A stretch of DNA of 64,000 nt from Pseudomonas fragi (GTDB taxonomy: Bacteria; Pseudomonadota; Gammaproteobacteria; Pseudomonadales; Pseudomonadaceae). The DNA is taken from contig NZ_LT629783.1 of NCBI RefSeq assembly GCF_900105835.1, forward strand, positions 682,001-746,000, given 5' to 3'. Position 1 is the first letter of the stretch. Each line of letters starts with the position of its first letter. The position numbers and the translations under genes are program-made. The notes beneath the pieces are model-generated. The model was not told the origin of the DNA and ran no database searches. It was given only the letters and a program-made list of their open reading frames with translations. Below, piece after piece: positions 1 to 8,315 of this stretch.

Positions 1-1155
1 TCACCGATCCGTGGAGTGTGCGAGAGGGAGTGTCGGGTCATCGATTTGGACTTGTTCGCCCGGGCGGGCGTGTTGCAGACCTTCAGTGATAATCCGGTCA
101 CCGGCCTTGAGCCCCGACGTGACCGCCCAGCGATCATTTTGCGCGCCGCCCAGTTGTACCGGTTGCAACTGCACGCGGTTGTCGGCATCGATCAACAGCA
201 CTTGGGCGATACCGGCGCTGTCGCGCAGGATGGCCCGTTGCGGCACGCTGATGCCTTCCTTGTTGACGGCCTGCTCCAGCCGTACCCGCACAAAGCTACC
301 GGGCAGCAAGTCATAGTCGGGGTTGGGGAATTCGCTGCGCAGGATGATCTGCCCGGTGCTCGGGTCAACCGTCACATCAGTGAACAGCAATTTGCCCGGC
401 AACGGGTAAGCACTGCCGTTGTCGCGAATCAGGGAGGCCCTGGCCTGCTGCTTGCCGACTTGCTGCAGTTCGCCGGCGCGGAAGGATTCGCGCAGGTTGT
501 CCAGGTCGCGGGTGGATTGGGTGAGGTCGACATGGATCGGGTTCAGTTGCTGGATGCGCGCCATCGGCGTGACTTCGCCCTGGCCGACCAGGGCGCCTTC
601 GGTGACCAGCGCGCGGCCAATGCGCCCGGAAATCGGCGCGGTCACGGTGGCATAACCCAGGTTCAGTTTTGCGCGCTGCACGGCGGCCTTGTTGGCGGCC
701 ACATCGGCGTTGGCTTGCTGCGCTGCTGCGCGCGCGTTGTCATGGTCCTGGCGGCTGATGGCATTGATGCCGATCAGCTCGGCATAGCGCTGATCCTGCA
801 GTTTTGCCTGCAGGGCCACTGCCTCGGATTTGCGCAGTGCTGCACTGGCGCTGTCCAGATCGGCCTGAAACGGGGCAGGGTCGATCAGGAACAGGACATC
901 GCCCTGTTTGACTTCACTGCCTTCGGTGTACACGCGCTTGAGCACCACGCCTGCAACCCTGGCGCTGACTTGCGCCACACGCGGGGCGACCACGCGCCCG
1001 CTCAATTCGTTATTGACCGACAGGGGCGCCGTGGCGATGACTTCGGTGCGCACCTTGGCCAGAGGCGGCCGGGTTTCAGCGACCGGGCTTTTGTCACAGG
1101 CGCTGATGGCCAGGGCCAGGGCCGTTAGAAATAGAGGGGCGAAGAGCTTTTTCAA
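1..1155 (-). CDS. RND efflux periplasmic adaptor lipoprotein (MexC/AcrA type)
   Basis: Membrane-fusion subunit of a tripartite RND pump; it would bridge an inner-membrane permease to an outer-membrane channel. I place the start at a TTG (1155) preceded by AGAAGG eight bases upstream. This gives a 384-residue protein that opens with a short basic stretch, a hydrophobic segment and the lipobox AISAC, so it is probably a lipoprotein. An upstream ATG at 1212 would add 19 residues and spoil the signal peptide. Family landmarks: the lipoyl-like motif RVAGVV...VYTEGSEVKQGDVLFLIDP, a central alanine-rich coiled hairpin, then APISGRIGRALVTEGALVGQGE, which is close to MexC. The gene ends at the first base of the window; the permease is expected to follow, outside. 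It is divergent from a two-component pair that probably controls it. The precise pump is not identifiable here. Confidence 0.9.
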   Translation of the reverse strand: MKKLFAPLFLTALALAISACDKSPVAETRPPLAKVRTEVIATAPLSVNNELSGRVVAPRVAQVSARVAGVVLKRVYTEGSEVKQGDVLFLIDPAPFQADLDSASAALRKSEAVALQAKLQDQRYAELIGINAISRQDHDNARAAAQQANADVAANKAAVQRAKLNLGYATVTAPISGRIGRALVTEGALVGQGEVTPMARIQQLNPIHVDLTQSTRDLDNLRESFRAGELQQVGKQQARASLIRDNGSAYPLPGKLLFTDVTVDPSTGQIILRSEFPNPDYDLLPGSFVRVRLEQAVNKEGISVPQRAILRDSAGIAQVLLIDADNRVQLQPVQLGGAQNDRWAVTSGLKAGDRIITEGLQHARPGEQVQIDDPTLPLAHSTDR

Positions 1156-1223
1156 CGATCGTGCCTTCTGAAATATGCGGGATGTTTCTGTTTGGCATGC
1201 TAAGCGCAGCACGCAAGGGGCGT

Positions 1224-1260
1224 TGTGAAGCTATGTAGAGGGTGTGTGAAAAAGTGTGAA
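1224..1260. promoter_or_regulatory. Phased TGTGAA-like direct repeats in the divergent efflux/regulator promoter
   Basis: Hexamers TGTGAA (1224), TGTAGA (1234), TGTGAA (1245) and TGTGAA (1255) recur at 10, 11 and 10 bp, i.e. on one face of the helix. They lie between the efflux adaptor and the response regulator gene. OmpR-family regulators bind such phased direct repeats as dimers, so this is a candidate operator for the adjacent regulator. The assignment is inference. Confidence 0.5.
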
Positions 1261-1325
1261 GGTTATGCGGCTATCCCTGCCAGGTTGTATATCCTTCGGG
1301 TTTCCACCGGTTGTAAGCAGTTATT

Positions 1326-2027
1326 ATGCCCACTATTTTGCTGGTCGAAGACGATGCCGCACTTTCGGAGCTGATTGCCAGCTATCTGGAACGTAATGGC
1401 TATCAAGTCAGCGTGATTGCCCGCGGCGATCAAGTATGTGACAGAGCAAGAAGCAACCCCCCGGACCTGGTCATTCTTGACCTGATGTTGCCGGGCCTCG
1501 ATGGCCTGCAAGTCTGCCGATTGCTCCGTACCGAGTCGGCAAGCCTGCCGATCCTGATGTTGACGGCCCGCGACGATAGCCATGATCAGGTGCTGGGGCT
1601 AGAGATGGGTGCTGATGATTATGTGACAAAACCTTGCGAGCCCCGCGTCCTGCTGGCCCGTGTGCGCACTCTTTTGCGTCGCAGCAGCCTGGCCGAGCCG
1701 CAGATGGCCAGTGACCGCATCATTATCGGCAACCTGTGCATCGACCTGTCGGAGCGCACCGTCAACTGGCGCGGGCAGACCGTCGAGCTGTCCAGCGGCG
1801 AGTACAATCTGTTGGTGGTGCTGGCCCGCCACGCCGGTGAAGTGCTGAGCCGCGACCAGATTTTGCAGCGTCTGCGCGGTATCGAGTTCAATGGCACGGA
1901 CCGCTCGGTCGACGTGGCTATTTCCAAACTGCGGCGCAAGTTCGACGACTGCGCCGGTGAAGCGCGCAAGATCAAGACCGTATGGGGCAAGGGCTATCTG
2001 TTCAGCCGCTCCGAGTGGGAATGCTGA
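1326..2027 (+). CDS. OmpR-family response regulator (RstA/ParR-like)
   Basis: DNA-binding response regulator of 233 residues. The receiver domain (1-120) has the acidic pair E8/D9/D10, phosphoacceptor D52 in LDLMLPGLDG, T80 and K102 in YVTKP. The C-terminal winged helix (about 135-230) carries LSSGEYNLLVVLARHAGEVLSRDQIL and ends in the typical KTVWGKGYLFS. Overall it resembles E. coli RstA and the RstA-like ParR of Pseudomonas. The sensor kinase gene follows 4 bp downstream. Divergent placement to an RND adaptor gene suggests control of that pump, as is known for ParRS-type systems; the signal is unknown. Confidence 0.9.
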   Translation: MPTILLVEDDAALSELIASYLERNGYQVSVIARGDQVCDRARSNPPDLVILDLMLPGLDGLQVCRLLRTESASLPILMLTARDDSHDQVLGLEMGADDYVTKPCEPRVLLARVRTLLRRSSLAEPQMASDRIIIGNLCIDLSERTVNWRGQTVELSSGEYNLLVVLARHAGEVLSRDQILQRLRGIEFNGTDRSVDVAISKLRRKFDDCAGEARKIKTVWGKGYLFSRSEWEC

Positions 2028-2031
2028 GGCC

Positions 2032-3327
2032 ATGTTCAAGATCCTGATACGCCTCTATCTGGTGACCATCGTCACGTTTGCCATGGCCAGTTACCTGGTG
2101 CCCGGGGTGATCGTGTCGCTGTTTCACGAGCGTTTCATGAACTACAACATCGACATGTCGCGGGGCATGCAGGCCCTGCTGGTCAAACAGTTCCACCATC
2201 TGCCCGCTGAACAATGGCCCGACCTGGCCCGGGAAATCGACACGCAGTTCCAGCCGATAAGAGTCAACCTGCTGCCCATCACCGATGCCAAGTTCACTGC
2301 CGGCGAGCAACAACAGTTGAAGCAGGGGCAGGGCGTGTTGCGCATTGGCGAGTGGGGCTGGCGGACGCTGGTGGTTTCACCGCTGGACGATCAGGTGGCA
2401 ATCGAATGGGTCATGCCGCCTGATCCGTTTGACATGAATGTGCTGTACTGGAGCATCAACGTGCTGATCGGTGCCGCCATGCTCGGTGGCCTGCTGTTGT
2501 GGCTGCGGCCGCACTGGCGCGACCTGGAACGGCTCAAGCTGACGGCGGCACGCATCGGCCAGGGGCAGTTGAGCGAACGTACGCAGATCTCCCAGCGTTC
2601 CAATATTCATGGTCTGGCCACGGTGTTTGATGCTATGGCGCAGGATGTCGAGCATCTGCTCAACCAGCAGCGAGACTTGCTCAATGCGGTGTCCCATGAG
2701 CTGCGCACGCCTTTGACGCGCCTGGACTTCGGCCTGGCCCTGGTCTTGTGTGACGACTTGCCCGAAGCCAGTCGTGAACGCCTGCAAGTGCTGGTGGGGC
2801 ATATCCGCGAACTCGATGAGCTGGTGCTTGAGCTGTTGTCTTTCAGTCGCCTGCAGAACCCGGCGTTGCTGCCGGAACGGGTCGACGTGTCGCTGGATGA
2901 GTTTATCGACAGCATCCTCGGCAGTTTCGATGAGGAGCTGGAGGCCCCGGAAATCGTCCTGGATGTGCTGTTGCACGGTACTCAGGAGCGCTTTGCCCTT
3001 GATCCACGGCTGACCGCGCGGGCGCTGCAAAACCTGCTGCGCAATGCCATGCGTTACTGCGACCGGCGCATTCAGGTGGGGGTCAACGTCACTGCGCAGG
3101 GCTGCGAACTGTGGGTGGATGACGATGGTATCGGTATTCCCGAGCAGGAGCGCGAGCGCATCTTCGAGCCGTTTTACCGTCTGGACCGCAGCCGCGACCG
3201 GGCGACCGGCGGCTTTGGCCTGGGCCTGGCAATCAGCCGCCGTGCCTTGCAAGCACAGGGCGGCACGCTGAACGTCGAGCAATCGCCCCTGGGCGGTGCC
3301 CGCTTCAAACTCTGGTTACCGGTTTGA
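2032..3327 (+). CDS. Sensor histidine kinase (RstB/ParS-like)
   Basis: Membrane kinase of 431 residues. TM1 spans about residues 4-30, a periplasmic sensor of about 105 residues follows, TM2 is about 142-162, then HAMP, a HisKA domain with H222 in SHELRTPLTRLD, and an HATPase with the N-box LQNLLRNAM, the G1 box DDDGIGIP and the G2 box GGFGLGLAIS. I chose the ATG at 2032, four bases after the regulator stop; an open frame extends upstream but lies inside the regulator gene. The periplasmic part has no recognisable fold by eye. It phosphorylates the preceding regulator. Confidence 0.9.
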   Translation: MFKILIRLYLVTIVTFAMASYLVPGVIVSLFHERFMNYNIDMSRGMQALLVKQFHHLPAEQWPDLAREIDTQFQPIRVNLLPITDAKFTAGEQQQLKQGQGVLRIGEWGWRTLVVSPLDDQVAIEWVMPPDPFDMNVLYWSINVLIGAAMLGGLLLWLRPHWRDLERLKLTAARIGQGQLSERTQISQRSNIHGLATVFDAMAQDVEHLLNQQRDLLNAVSHELRTPLTRLDFGLALVLCDDLPEASRERLQVLVGHIRELDELVLELLSFSRLQNPALLPERVDVSLDEFIDSILGSFDEELEAPEIVLDVLLHGTQERFALDPRLTARALQNLLRNAMRYCDRRIQVGVNVTAQGCELWVDDDGIGIPEQERERIFEPFYRLDRSRDRATGGFGLGLAISRRALQAQGGTLNVEQSPLGGARFKLWLPV

Positions 3328-3343
3328 AGCGGGATGTTGCGGC

Positions 3344-4225
3344 CTAGATGGAGCGGCGCTGGCGGCTCACGTGTTTCAAGCCTTCAATGATCAGTACCAC
3401 CACCGCCAGCCAGATCGGCCCGTAGGTCAGCCATTGACCGTCCTGCAGGCTGTCGCCCAGCAGCAGGGCGACGGCGACCAGCAGTACCGGTTCGACATAA
3501 CTGAGCAGGCCAAACAGGCTGAAGGGCAGCAGGCGGCTGGCCAGGATATACGAGAAGCCGGCGGCAGCACTGATGATGCCCATCAGCGGGACCAGCGCAT
3601 ACAGCGCCTGGCGTTGCTCGCCAAGGTCGATATGCGGCCCAGCCAGCACAAACCACAGGGACGCCGGAACCATCAGCAACATGTCCAGCCAGAGGCCACC
3701 CAGGTTGTCGATGCCGATCTTTTTGCGCAGCACGAAGTACATCGGGTAACCGATGGCGACCACCAGGGTCGTCCAGGAAAACCCGCCGGTGCGATACAGC
3801 TCATTGGCCACGCCGACCACGGCCAGGGCCGTGGCGATTTTTTGCAGGTGCGACAGGTGCTCGCCGTACACAATGCGCCCGGTGAGGATCATCGTCAGGG
3901 GTAACAGGAAGTAACCCAGCGATACATCCAGGCCGTGCCCGTTGAGCGGCCCCCACATAAACATCCAAAGCTGCAGACCCACCAGGAAACTGGTGAGCAG
4001 TACGCAAGGAATCAGTAGAGGTTTATCGCGTAAGCGCTTGAAAATGATAGGAACCCATTTCCAATCGCCAGAGAGGCAGATAAACAGGGTCATGAAAGGC
4101 AGCGAGATCAGTATTCGCCAGCCGAAGATTTCCTGGCCATCGAGGGGCCAGAGAAGGGAAGTGAACCAGTACAGGACGCCAAACAAGCAAGAAGCCAAAA
4201 TCGATAGAACAATGCCTTTAGACAC
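3344..4225 (-). CDS. RarD-type EamA-family permease, copy 1
   Basis: Inner-membrane drug/metabolite-transporter superfamily protein of 293 residues with about ten hydrophobic helices. It begins with a GTG behind GAGG (start 4225). RarD landmarks: MSKGIVLSILASCLFGVLYW, WR around residue 36, PLNGHGLDVSLGYFLLPL and SYVEPVLLVAVALLLG near the C terminus. A second, clearly paralogous gene lies upstream in the same orientation, so this is a tandem duplication. Substrate unknown; RarD was named for chloramphenicol sensitivity, which says little about its natural role. Confidence 0.88.
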   Translation of the reverse strand: MSKGIVLSILASCLFGVLYWFTSLLWPLDGQEIFGWRILISLPFMTLFICLSGDWKWVPIIFKRLRDKPLLIPCVLLTSFLVGLQLWMFMWGPLNGHGLDVSLGYFLLPLTMILTGRIVYGEHLSHLQKIATALAVVGVANELYRTGGFSWTTLVVAIGYPMYFVLRKKIGIDNLGGLWLDMLLMVPASLWFVLAGPHIDLGEQRQALYALVPLMGIISAAAGFSYILASRLLPFSLFGLLSYVEPVLLVAVALLLGDSLQDGQWLTYGPIWLAVVVLIIEGLKHVSRQRRSI

Positions 4226-4446
4226 AACAACCTCAATGGATCTACAACGTTACTCATGTGAGTGGGCACATAGCTTGAGGCTGTTGGAGGCCATTGGCAA
4301 ACGCCTTTTAAACCAGTTACTTGGGAGTGATTCTTGTTGGTGATGTTTAAGTTTAAAAAACGCAAGCAATTACTGGGCCAAAGTCGTTTAAAACGTGCGT
4401 TCGTGTTTTTCAAAAAAACTGATTAACGGTGTGTTTTGCGGCTGAT

Positions 4447-4533
4447 TGTGGGAGCGGGCTTGCTCGCGATCGGAGCGACGGGGTGCATCGGGCAGACCCC
4501 ATTGCCTGAATCGCGGGCAAGCCCGCTCCCACA
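4447..4533. repeat. REP pair (REPIN-like) between rarD paralogues
   Basis: An 87-bp element bounded by TGTGGGAGCGGGCTTGCTCG and its inverted partner CGGGCAAGCCCGCTCCCACA. It can fold as a long hairpin. It is of the TGTGGGAGC class found at several other places in this window. The rest of the 4226-4547 interval is AT-richer and holds no gene that I can support. Confidence 0.9.
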
Positions 4534-4547
4534 TGGAAACCGGGTCG

Positions 4548-5432
4548 CTACACCGATCGGCGCTGACGCACCAGGTGCTTGAACCCCTCATAAATCAGTA
4601 CCAGCACCGCCAGCCAGATGGGCAGGTAGGTCAGCCATTGCCCCGCGCTGATGCTTTCACCCAGCAGCAGCGCCACCAGTACCAGCAGCACCGGCTCAAC
4701 GTAACTGAGCAAGCCGAACAGGCTGAAAGCCAACATTCGGCTGGCGAGGATGTAGCTGATCAGTGCCAGGGCACTGATGCCTCCCAGCATCGGGATCAGC
4801 GCATACAGCGCCGGGCGATGGCTGGCCACGTCAAAGCCTTGCTCACCGCTTTGCACAAACCACCAGGCCACCGGCATCAGCAGCAACATGTCGACCCACA
4901 GGCCGCCGAGGTTGTCGGTGCCTGCGCGTTTGCGCAGCACAAAGTACAAGGGATAGCCGATGGCCACCACCAACGTCGTCCAGGAGAACCCGCCAACCCG
5001 GTACACCTCGTTGGCGACCCCGAGCGTGGCCAGTGCCGCAGCGATTTTTTGCAAGTGGGACAGTTGCTCGCCATACACCAGGCGCCCGGTGAGCAGCATG
5101 GTCAGCGGCAACAGGAAATACCCCAGGGATACGTCAAGGCTGTGGCCATTGAGTGGCGCCCAGAGGAACAGCCAGAGCTGCACACCCACCAGTGCACTGG
5201 ATGCCACCAGCACTGCAGCGAACCGGGGTTGCTGGCGCAGCCGCGAGAAAATCGCCGGAATCAATCGCCAATCGCCGGAAAAGCACATGAACAGGGTCAT
5301 GCAGGGCAGGGTCAGGAGCATCCGCCAGCCGAAGATCTCGGCGCCGCTCAAGGGCCAGAGCAGGGATGTGAAGTAATACATGACACCGAACAGGCTCGAT
5401 GCCAGAACAGACAGAACAATACCTTTGGACAC
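4548..5432 (-). CDS. RarD-type EamA-family permease, copy 2
   Basis: Paralogue of the neighbouring permease, 294 residues, with the same GTG start context (GAGGCTGTTGTG). I set the start at 5432 because VSKGIVLSVLASSLFGVMYY aligns with the N terminus of copy 1; the open frame upstream runs through non-conserved sequence. It shares WAPLNGHSLDVSLGYFLLPLT and SYVEPVLLVLVALLLGES. The two copies agree in most positions but differ enough to suggest an old duplication and perhaps distinct substrates. A REP pair separates them, so they are probably transcribed independently. Confidence 0.88.
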   Translation of the reverse strand: MSKGIVLSVLASSLFGVMYYFTSLLWPLSGAEIFGWRMLLTLPCMTLFMCFSGDWRLIPAIFSRLRQQPRFAAVLVASSALVGVQLWLFLWAPLNGHSLDVSLGYFLLPLTMLLTGRLVYGEQLSHLQKIAAALATLGVANEVYRVGGFSWTTLVVAIGYPLYFVLRKRAGTDNLGGLWVDMLLLMPVAWWFVQSGEQGFDVASHRPALYALIPMLGGISALALISYILASRMLAFSLFGLLSYVEPVLLVLVALLLGESISAGQWLTYLPIWLAVLVLIYEGFKHLVRQRRSV

Positions 5433-5535
5433 AACAGCCTCGTTGAAACACGCATTTTGATTATTAGAAGTGCGTAGCTTGAGGCTCGGCGGGCTGTAGG
5501 GCAAATCCTTGATTGATTGTGGGCGCCAGAGCATC

Positions 5536-5623
5536 TGTGGGAGCTGGCTTGCCTGCGATGCAGACGCCGCGGTCTGTCTGTCAGACCACGGTGTTGCCAT
5601 CGCGGGCAAGCCCGGCTCCCACA
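5536..5623. repeat. REP pair (REPIN-like)
   Basis: TGTGGGAGCTGGCTTGCCTG at the left end is matched in inverted order by CGGGCAAGCCCGGCTCCCACA at the right end. It sits in the 5433-5635 gap between the second RarD gene and the MFS gene and may end transcription or stabilise the MFS mRNA. Confidence 0.85.
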
Positions 5624-5635
5624 GGTTGTGCTTGA

Positions 5636-6949
5636 TTAAGCGTTCTTGATCCCGCGGGTCATGCGCAGTGCCAGCAGGCTGCCACCCACGATCACCGCCG
5701 CCAGCAGGTACAGGGCCACATCAGTGGAGCCTGTAGCGTCTTTGACAAAACCCACCAGGTACGGGCTAAGAAAGCCGGCCATCTGCCCCATTGAGTTGAT
5801 CAGTGCTAGCCCGCCGGCTGCCGCGCCAGCGCTGAGCATCGCTGTGGGCACGGGCCAGAACATCGGCAAACCGGTCAGTGCGCCCATAGTCGCAATGGTC
5901 AGGCCGAGAATCGCAATGGCCGGTTGGGTGGCGAAGTTCACCGCAATCACCAGCCCCAGCGCGCCCATCAGCATCGGCACCACCAGGTGCCAGCGGCGTT
6001 CCTTGTGCAAGTCGGCCGAGCGCCCGACCAGCAGCATGAATACCGCTGCCAGCAGGTAGGGAATGGCGCTGATCCAGCCAATCACCAGGGTGTCGCTAAA
6101 GCCCAGGTTCTTGATGATCGACGGCAGCCAGAAGTTGATCGCATACACGCCACTCTGGATGCAGAAGTAAATCAGGCCAAAGGCCCAGATGGCCGGGTTC
6201 TTGAATACCGCCAGCAGGGAATCGGTGGAAGAGGCCGGTTTGCTCGCCGCATCCAGCCGGTGGTCAGCTTCCAGTACCGCCCGCTCGTGGGCGCCCAGCC
6301 ATTTGGCATTGGCAAAACTGTCACTGAGCAGGTAGATCGCCAGCACGCCCAGCAGTACGGTAGGCACGCCTTGCAGCAGGAACATCCACTGCCAGCCGGC
6401 CAGACCGCCCTGGCCGGCAGCGAAATGGCTGAGGATCCAGCCGGAGAACGGCCCGCCAATCAGGCCTGAAACCGGAATGGCGCACATGAACAGGGCCATG
6501 ATCCGGCCACGGCGAAAGGTCGGGAACCACTGCGACAGATACAGCACCACACCCGGGAAAAACCCCGCCTCGGCGGCGCCGGTCAGCAGGCGCAGCAGGT
6601 AGAAGCCGGTGGGGGTGGTGACAAACATCAGGCAGGTCGACAGCGTGCCCCAGGCGATCATCATCAGCGCGATCCAGCGCCGCGGACCGAACCGGGTCAG
6701 GGCCAGGTTGCTCGGCACGCCGCACAGCACATAGCCGATAAAGAAGATCCCGGCACCGAGGCCGTAGACGGTTTCGCTGAACTTGAGTGCGTCGAGCATC
6801 TGCAGTTTGGCAAAGCCGACGTTTACCCGGTCAAGGTAATTGAACAGATAGCAGATAAAAATAAACGGGATCAAACGCAGGGTGATGCGCTTGTAGATGG
6901 CGTTTTTATCGTCATCGCTGATCAGCGATGCGGTGGCGCTCTGTGACAT
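5636..6949 (-). CDS. MFS transporter, anion:cation symporter (ACS) family
   Basis: Twelve-helix major-facilitator permease of 437 residues. The start is the ATG at 6949 after AGAGAG; an open frame further upstream runs into the promoter. The motif FNYLDRVNVGFAKLQM in TM1 and the DxxGRR-like loop after TM2 (LTRFGPRR) are typical of ACS carriers for organic or sugar acids such as tartrate, glucarate and phthalate. It is divergent from a CdaR-type regulator and near a glycerate kinase, so uptake of a C4/C6 sugar acid degraded through glycerate is the best guess. Substrate not proven. Confidence 0.88.
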   Translation of the reverse strand: MSQSATASLISDDDKNAIYKRITLRLIPFIFICYLFNYLDRVNVGFAKLQMLDALKFSETVYGLGAGIFFIGYVLCGVPSNLALTRFGPRRWIALMMIAWGTLSTCLMFVTTPTGFYLLRLLTGAAEAGFFPGVVLYLSQWFPTFRRGRIMALFMCAIPVSGLIGGPFSGWILSHFAAGQGGLAGWQWMFLLQGVPTVLLGVLAIYLLSDSFANAKWLGAHERAVLEADHRLDAASKPASSTDSLLAVFKNPAIWAFGLIYFCIQSGVYAINFWLPSIIKNLGFSDTLVIGWISAIPYLLAAVFMLLVGRSADLHKERRWHLVVPMLMGALGLVIAVNFATQPAIAILGLTIATMGALTGLPMFWPVPTAMLSAGAAAGGLALINSMGQMAGFLSPYLVGFVKDATGSTDVALYLLAAVIVGGSLLALRMTRGIKNA

Positions 6950-7037
6950 CTTATGTCTCTCTTTATTATGTTTTTTCACGATCCAGGGGTAACGTTGACC
7001 GCAGCTTGAGTCTCGGTCACCACAACGCCGCTGTCTT

Positions 7038-7051
7038 TGTGCTGTCGCACA
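7038..7051. promoter_or_regulatory. Palindrome TGTGC-N4-GCACA in the MFS/CdaR divergent promoter
   Basis: A perfect 5-bp inverted repeat with a 4-bp spacer lies about midway between the two divergent start codons (6949 and 7108). It is a candidate operator for the CdaR-type regulator encoded next to it. The short arm length keeps confidence low. Confidence 0.35.
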
Positions 7052-7107
7052 GCATTTTGCTCCGTCGACTGTGCCCGTGAACAAATGTATCCAAGGATAG
7101 TCACCCC

Positions 7108-8205
7108 ATGTTTGAACTGGACCACGATTTGGCGCAGGACATCGTTGACCGCGCCATGGCCATCTTGCCTTACAACGTAAACGTTATGGACAGCCAGGGC
7201 TTGATCCTGGGCAGTGGTGAACCTGAGCGTATCAATACCCGGCACGAAGGGGCGCAATTGGTGCTGGCCAATGGACGGGTGGTGGAAATCGACGCGCAAA
7301 CCGCCAAGTGCCTCAAGGGTGTGCAGCCGGGTATCAATTTACCGTTGCTGCTCGACCAGCGCCTGATCGGGGTGCTGGGCCTGACCGGCGAGCCCGAGCT
7401 GCTGCGCACCTATGCCGAACTGGTGCGCATGACTGCTGAAATGCTGGTGGGCCAGCGCTTCCAGCAGGCCGAGCAACAATGGCGACGCCAGCGTTGTGAT
7501 GATCTGGTGGCGTTGCTGCTTAGCGAGGGCGGTGACTCCCCGCGGCTGATCGATGAAGCGCAGCAATTGGGGCTCAAGCCGCAGTTGTCGCGCATTCCCT
7601 ATCTGTTTGAATTGGGCCAGGGGCAGAGTGCCGAGGCCCTGAGTGCCTGGCTGCAATCGCGCTACCCCGACAGCTGGTGTGTGTGCCCTGCAACCGGATC
7701 CCTGCTGTGGTGTCGGCCTGCAACGGCTGCACTGGATGATCTGCGTTTGCTGGAGAGGCTCGACGGACACGGCTGGAAGGTGTTGCGCATTGCTGCAGGC
7801 GGGCAGGCTGATGCCCTAAAGGGCTTGCGCCGCTGTTACCGCCGCGTGGGTGACTTGTTGGCCTATGGCCGTGATGTGCTGCCGCAGACCCGCTTGCTGA
7901 CCCTCAATCGTTATCGCTTGCCGGTGATGCTGTGGCGCCATCGTAATGACGACGCCCTCGAAGAGCTGCTCGGGCCGCTGCACAAAGTGGTGGCCAAGGA
8001 TGCTAACGGGCAACTGATCGCCACGCTGCGCAGCTGGTGTGAGCACGACGGCCAGAGCCAGGCCTGCGCCGATGCGCTGGGGATCCATCGCAACAGCCTG
8101 CGTTATCGCATGGAGCGTATCGCGGAACTGAGCGGGGTTGATCCGTTGAGCCTCAATGGCATGCTGGCCTTGTATCTGGGGGTGCAGTTGCTGCCCCAGG
8201 GTTGA
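7108..8205 (+). CDS. CdaR-family sugar-diacid regulator
   Basis: Transcription factor of 365 residues. The N-terminal putative sugar-diacid recognition domain (about 1-135) opens with LDHDLAQDIVDRAMAILPYNVNVMD and contains GSGEPERINTRHEGA and GVLGLTGEPE, as in E. coli CdaR. The C-terminal PucR-type helix-turn-helix (about 300-360) reads CADALGIHRNSLRYRMERIAE. CdaR activates uptake and breakdown of glucarate, galactarate and glycerate. Here it faces an ACS-family carrier and is followed, 110 bp later, by glycerate kinase, which fits a glycerate-linked regulon. Confidence 0.88.
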   Translation: MFELDHDLAQDIVDRAMAILPYNVNVMDSQGLILGSGEPERINTRHEGAQLVLANGRVVEIDAQTAKCLKGVQPGINLPLLLDQRLIGVLGLTGEPELLRTYAELVRMTAEMLVGQRFQQAEQQWRRQRCDDLVALLLSEGGDSPRLIDEAQQLGLKPQLSRIPYLFELGQGQSAEALSAWLQSRYPDSWCVCPATGSLLWCRPATAALDDLRLLERLDGHGWKVLRIAAGGQADALKGLRRCYRRVGDLLAYGRDVLPQTRLLTLNRYRLPVMLWRHRNDDALEELLGPLHKVVAKDANGQLIATLRSWCEHDGQSQACADALGIHRNSLRYRMERIAELSGVDPLSLNGMLALYLGVQLLPQG

Positions 8206-8315
8206 GCGTCTTGTCCAAATGAACAACAAAGCCCGTGATTGCTTGTGCGCCCGACTGGCGTGTTTTCGCCCCGTTGCTGGCAGCATGGAAGGCATAAGAA
8301 CTGGAGATTCGCCCC

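Noticed and set aside
16..1128. Plus-strand open frame of 370 codons opposite the efflux adaptor
   Set aside because: Mirror of a well-supported adaptor gene with no family signature or start context.
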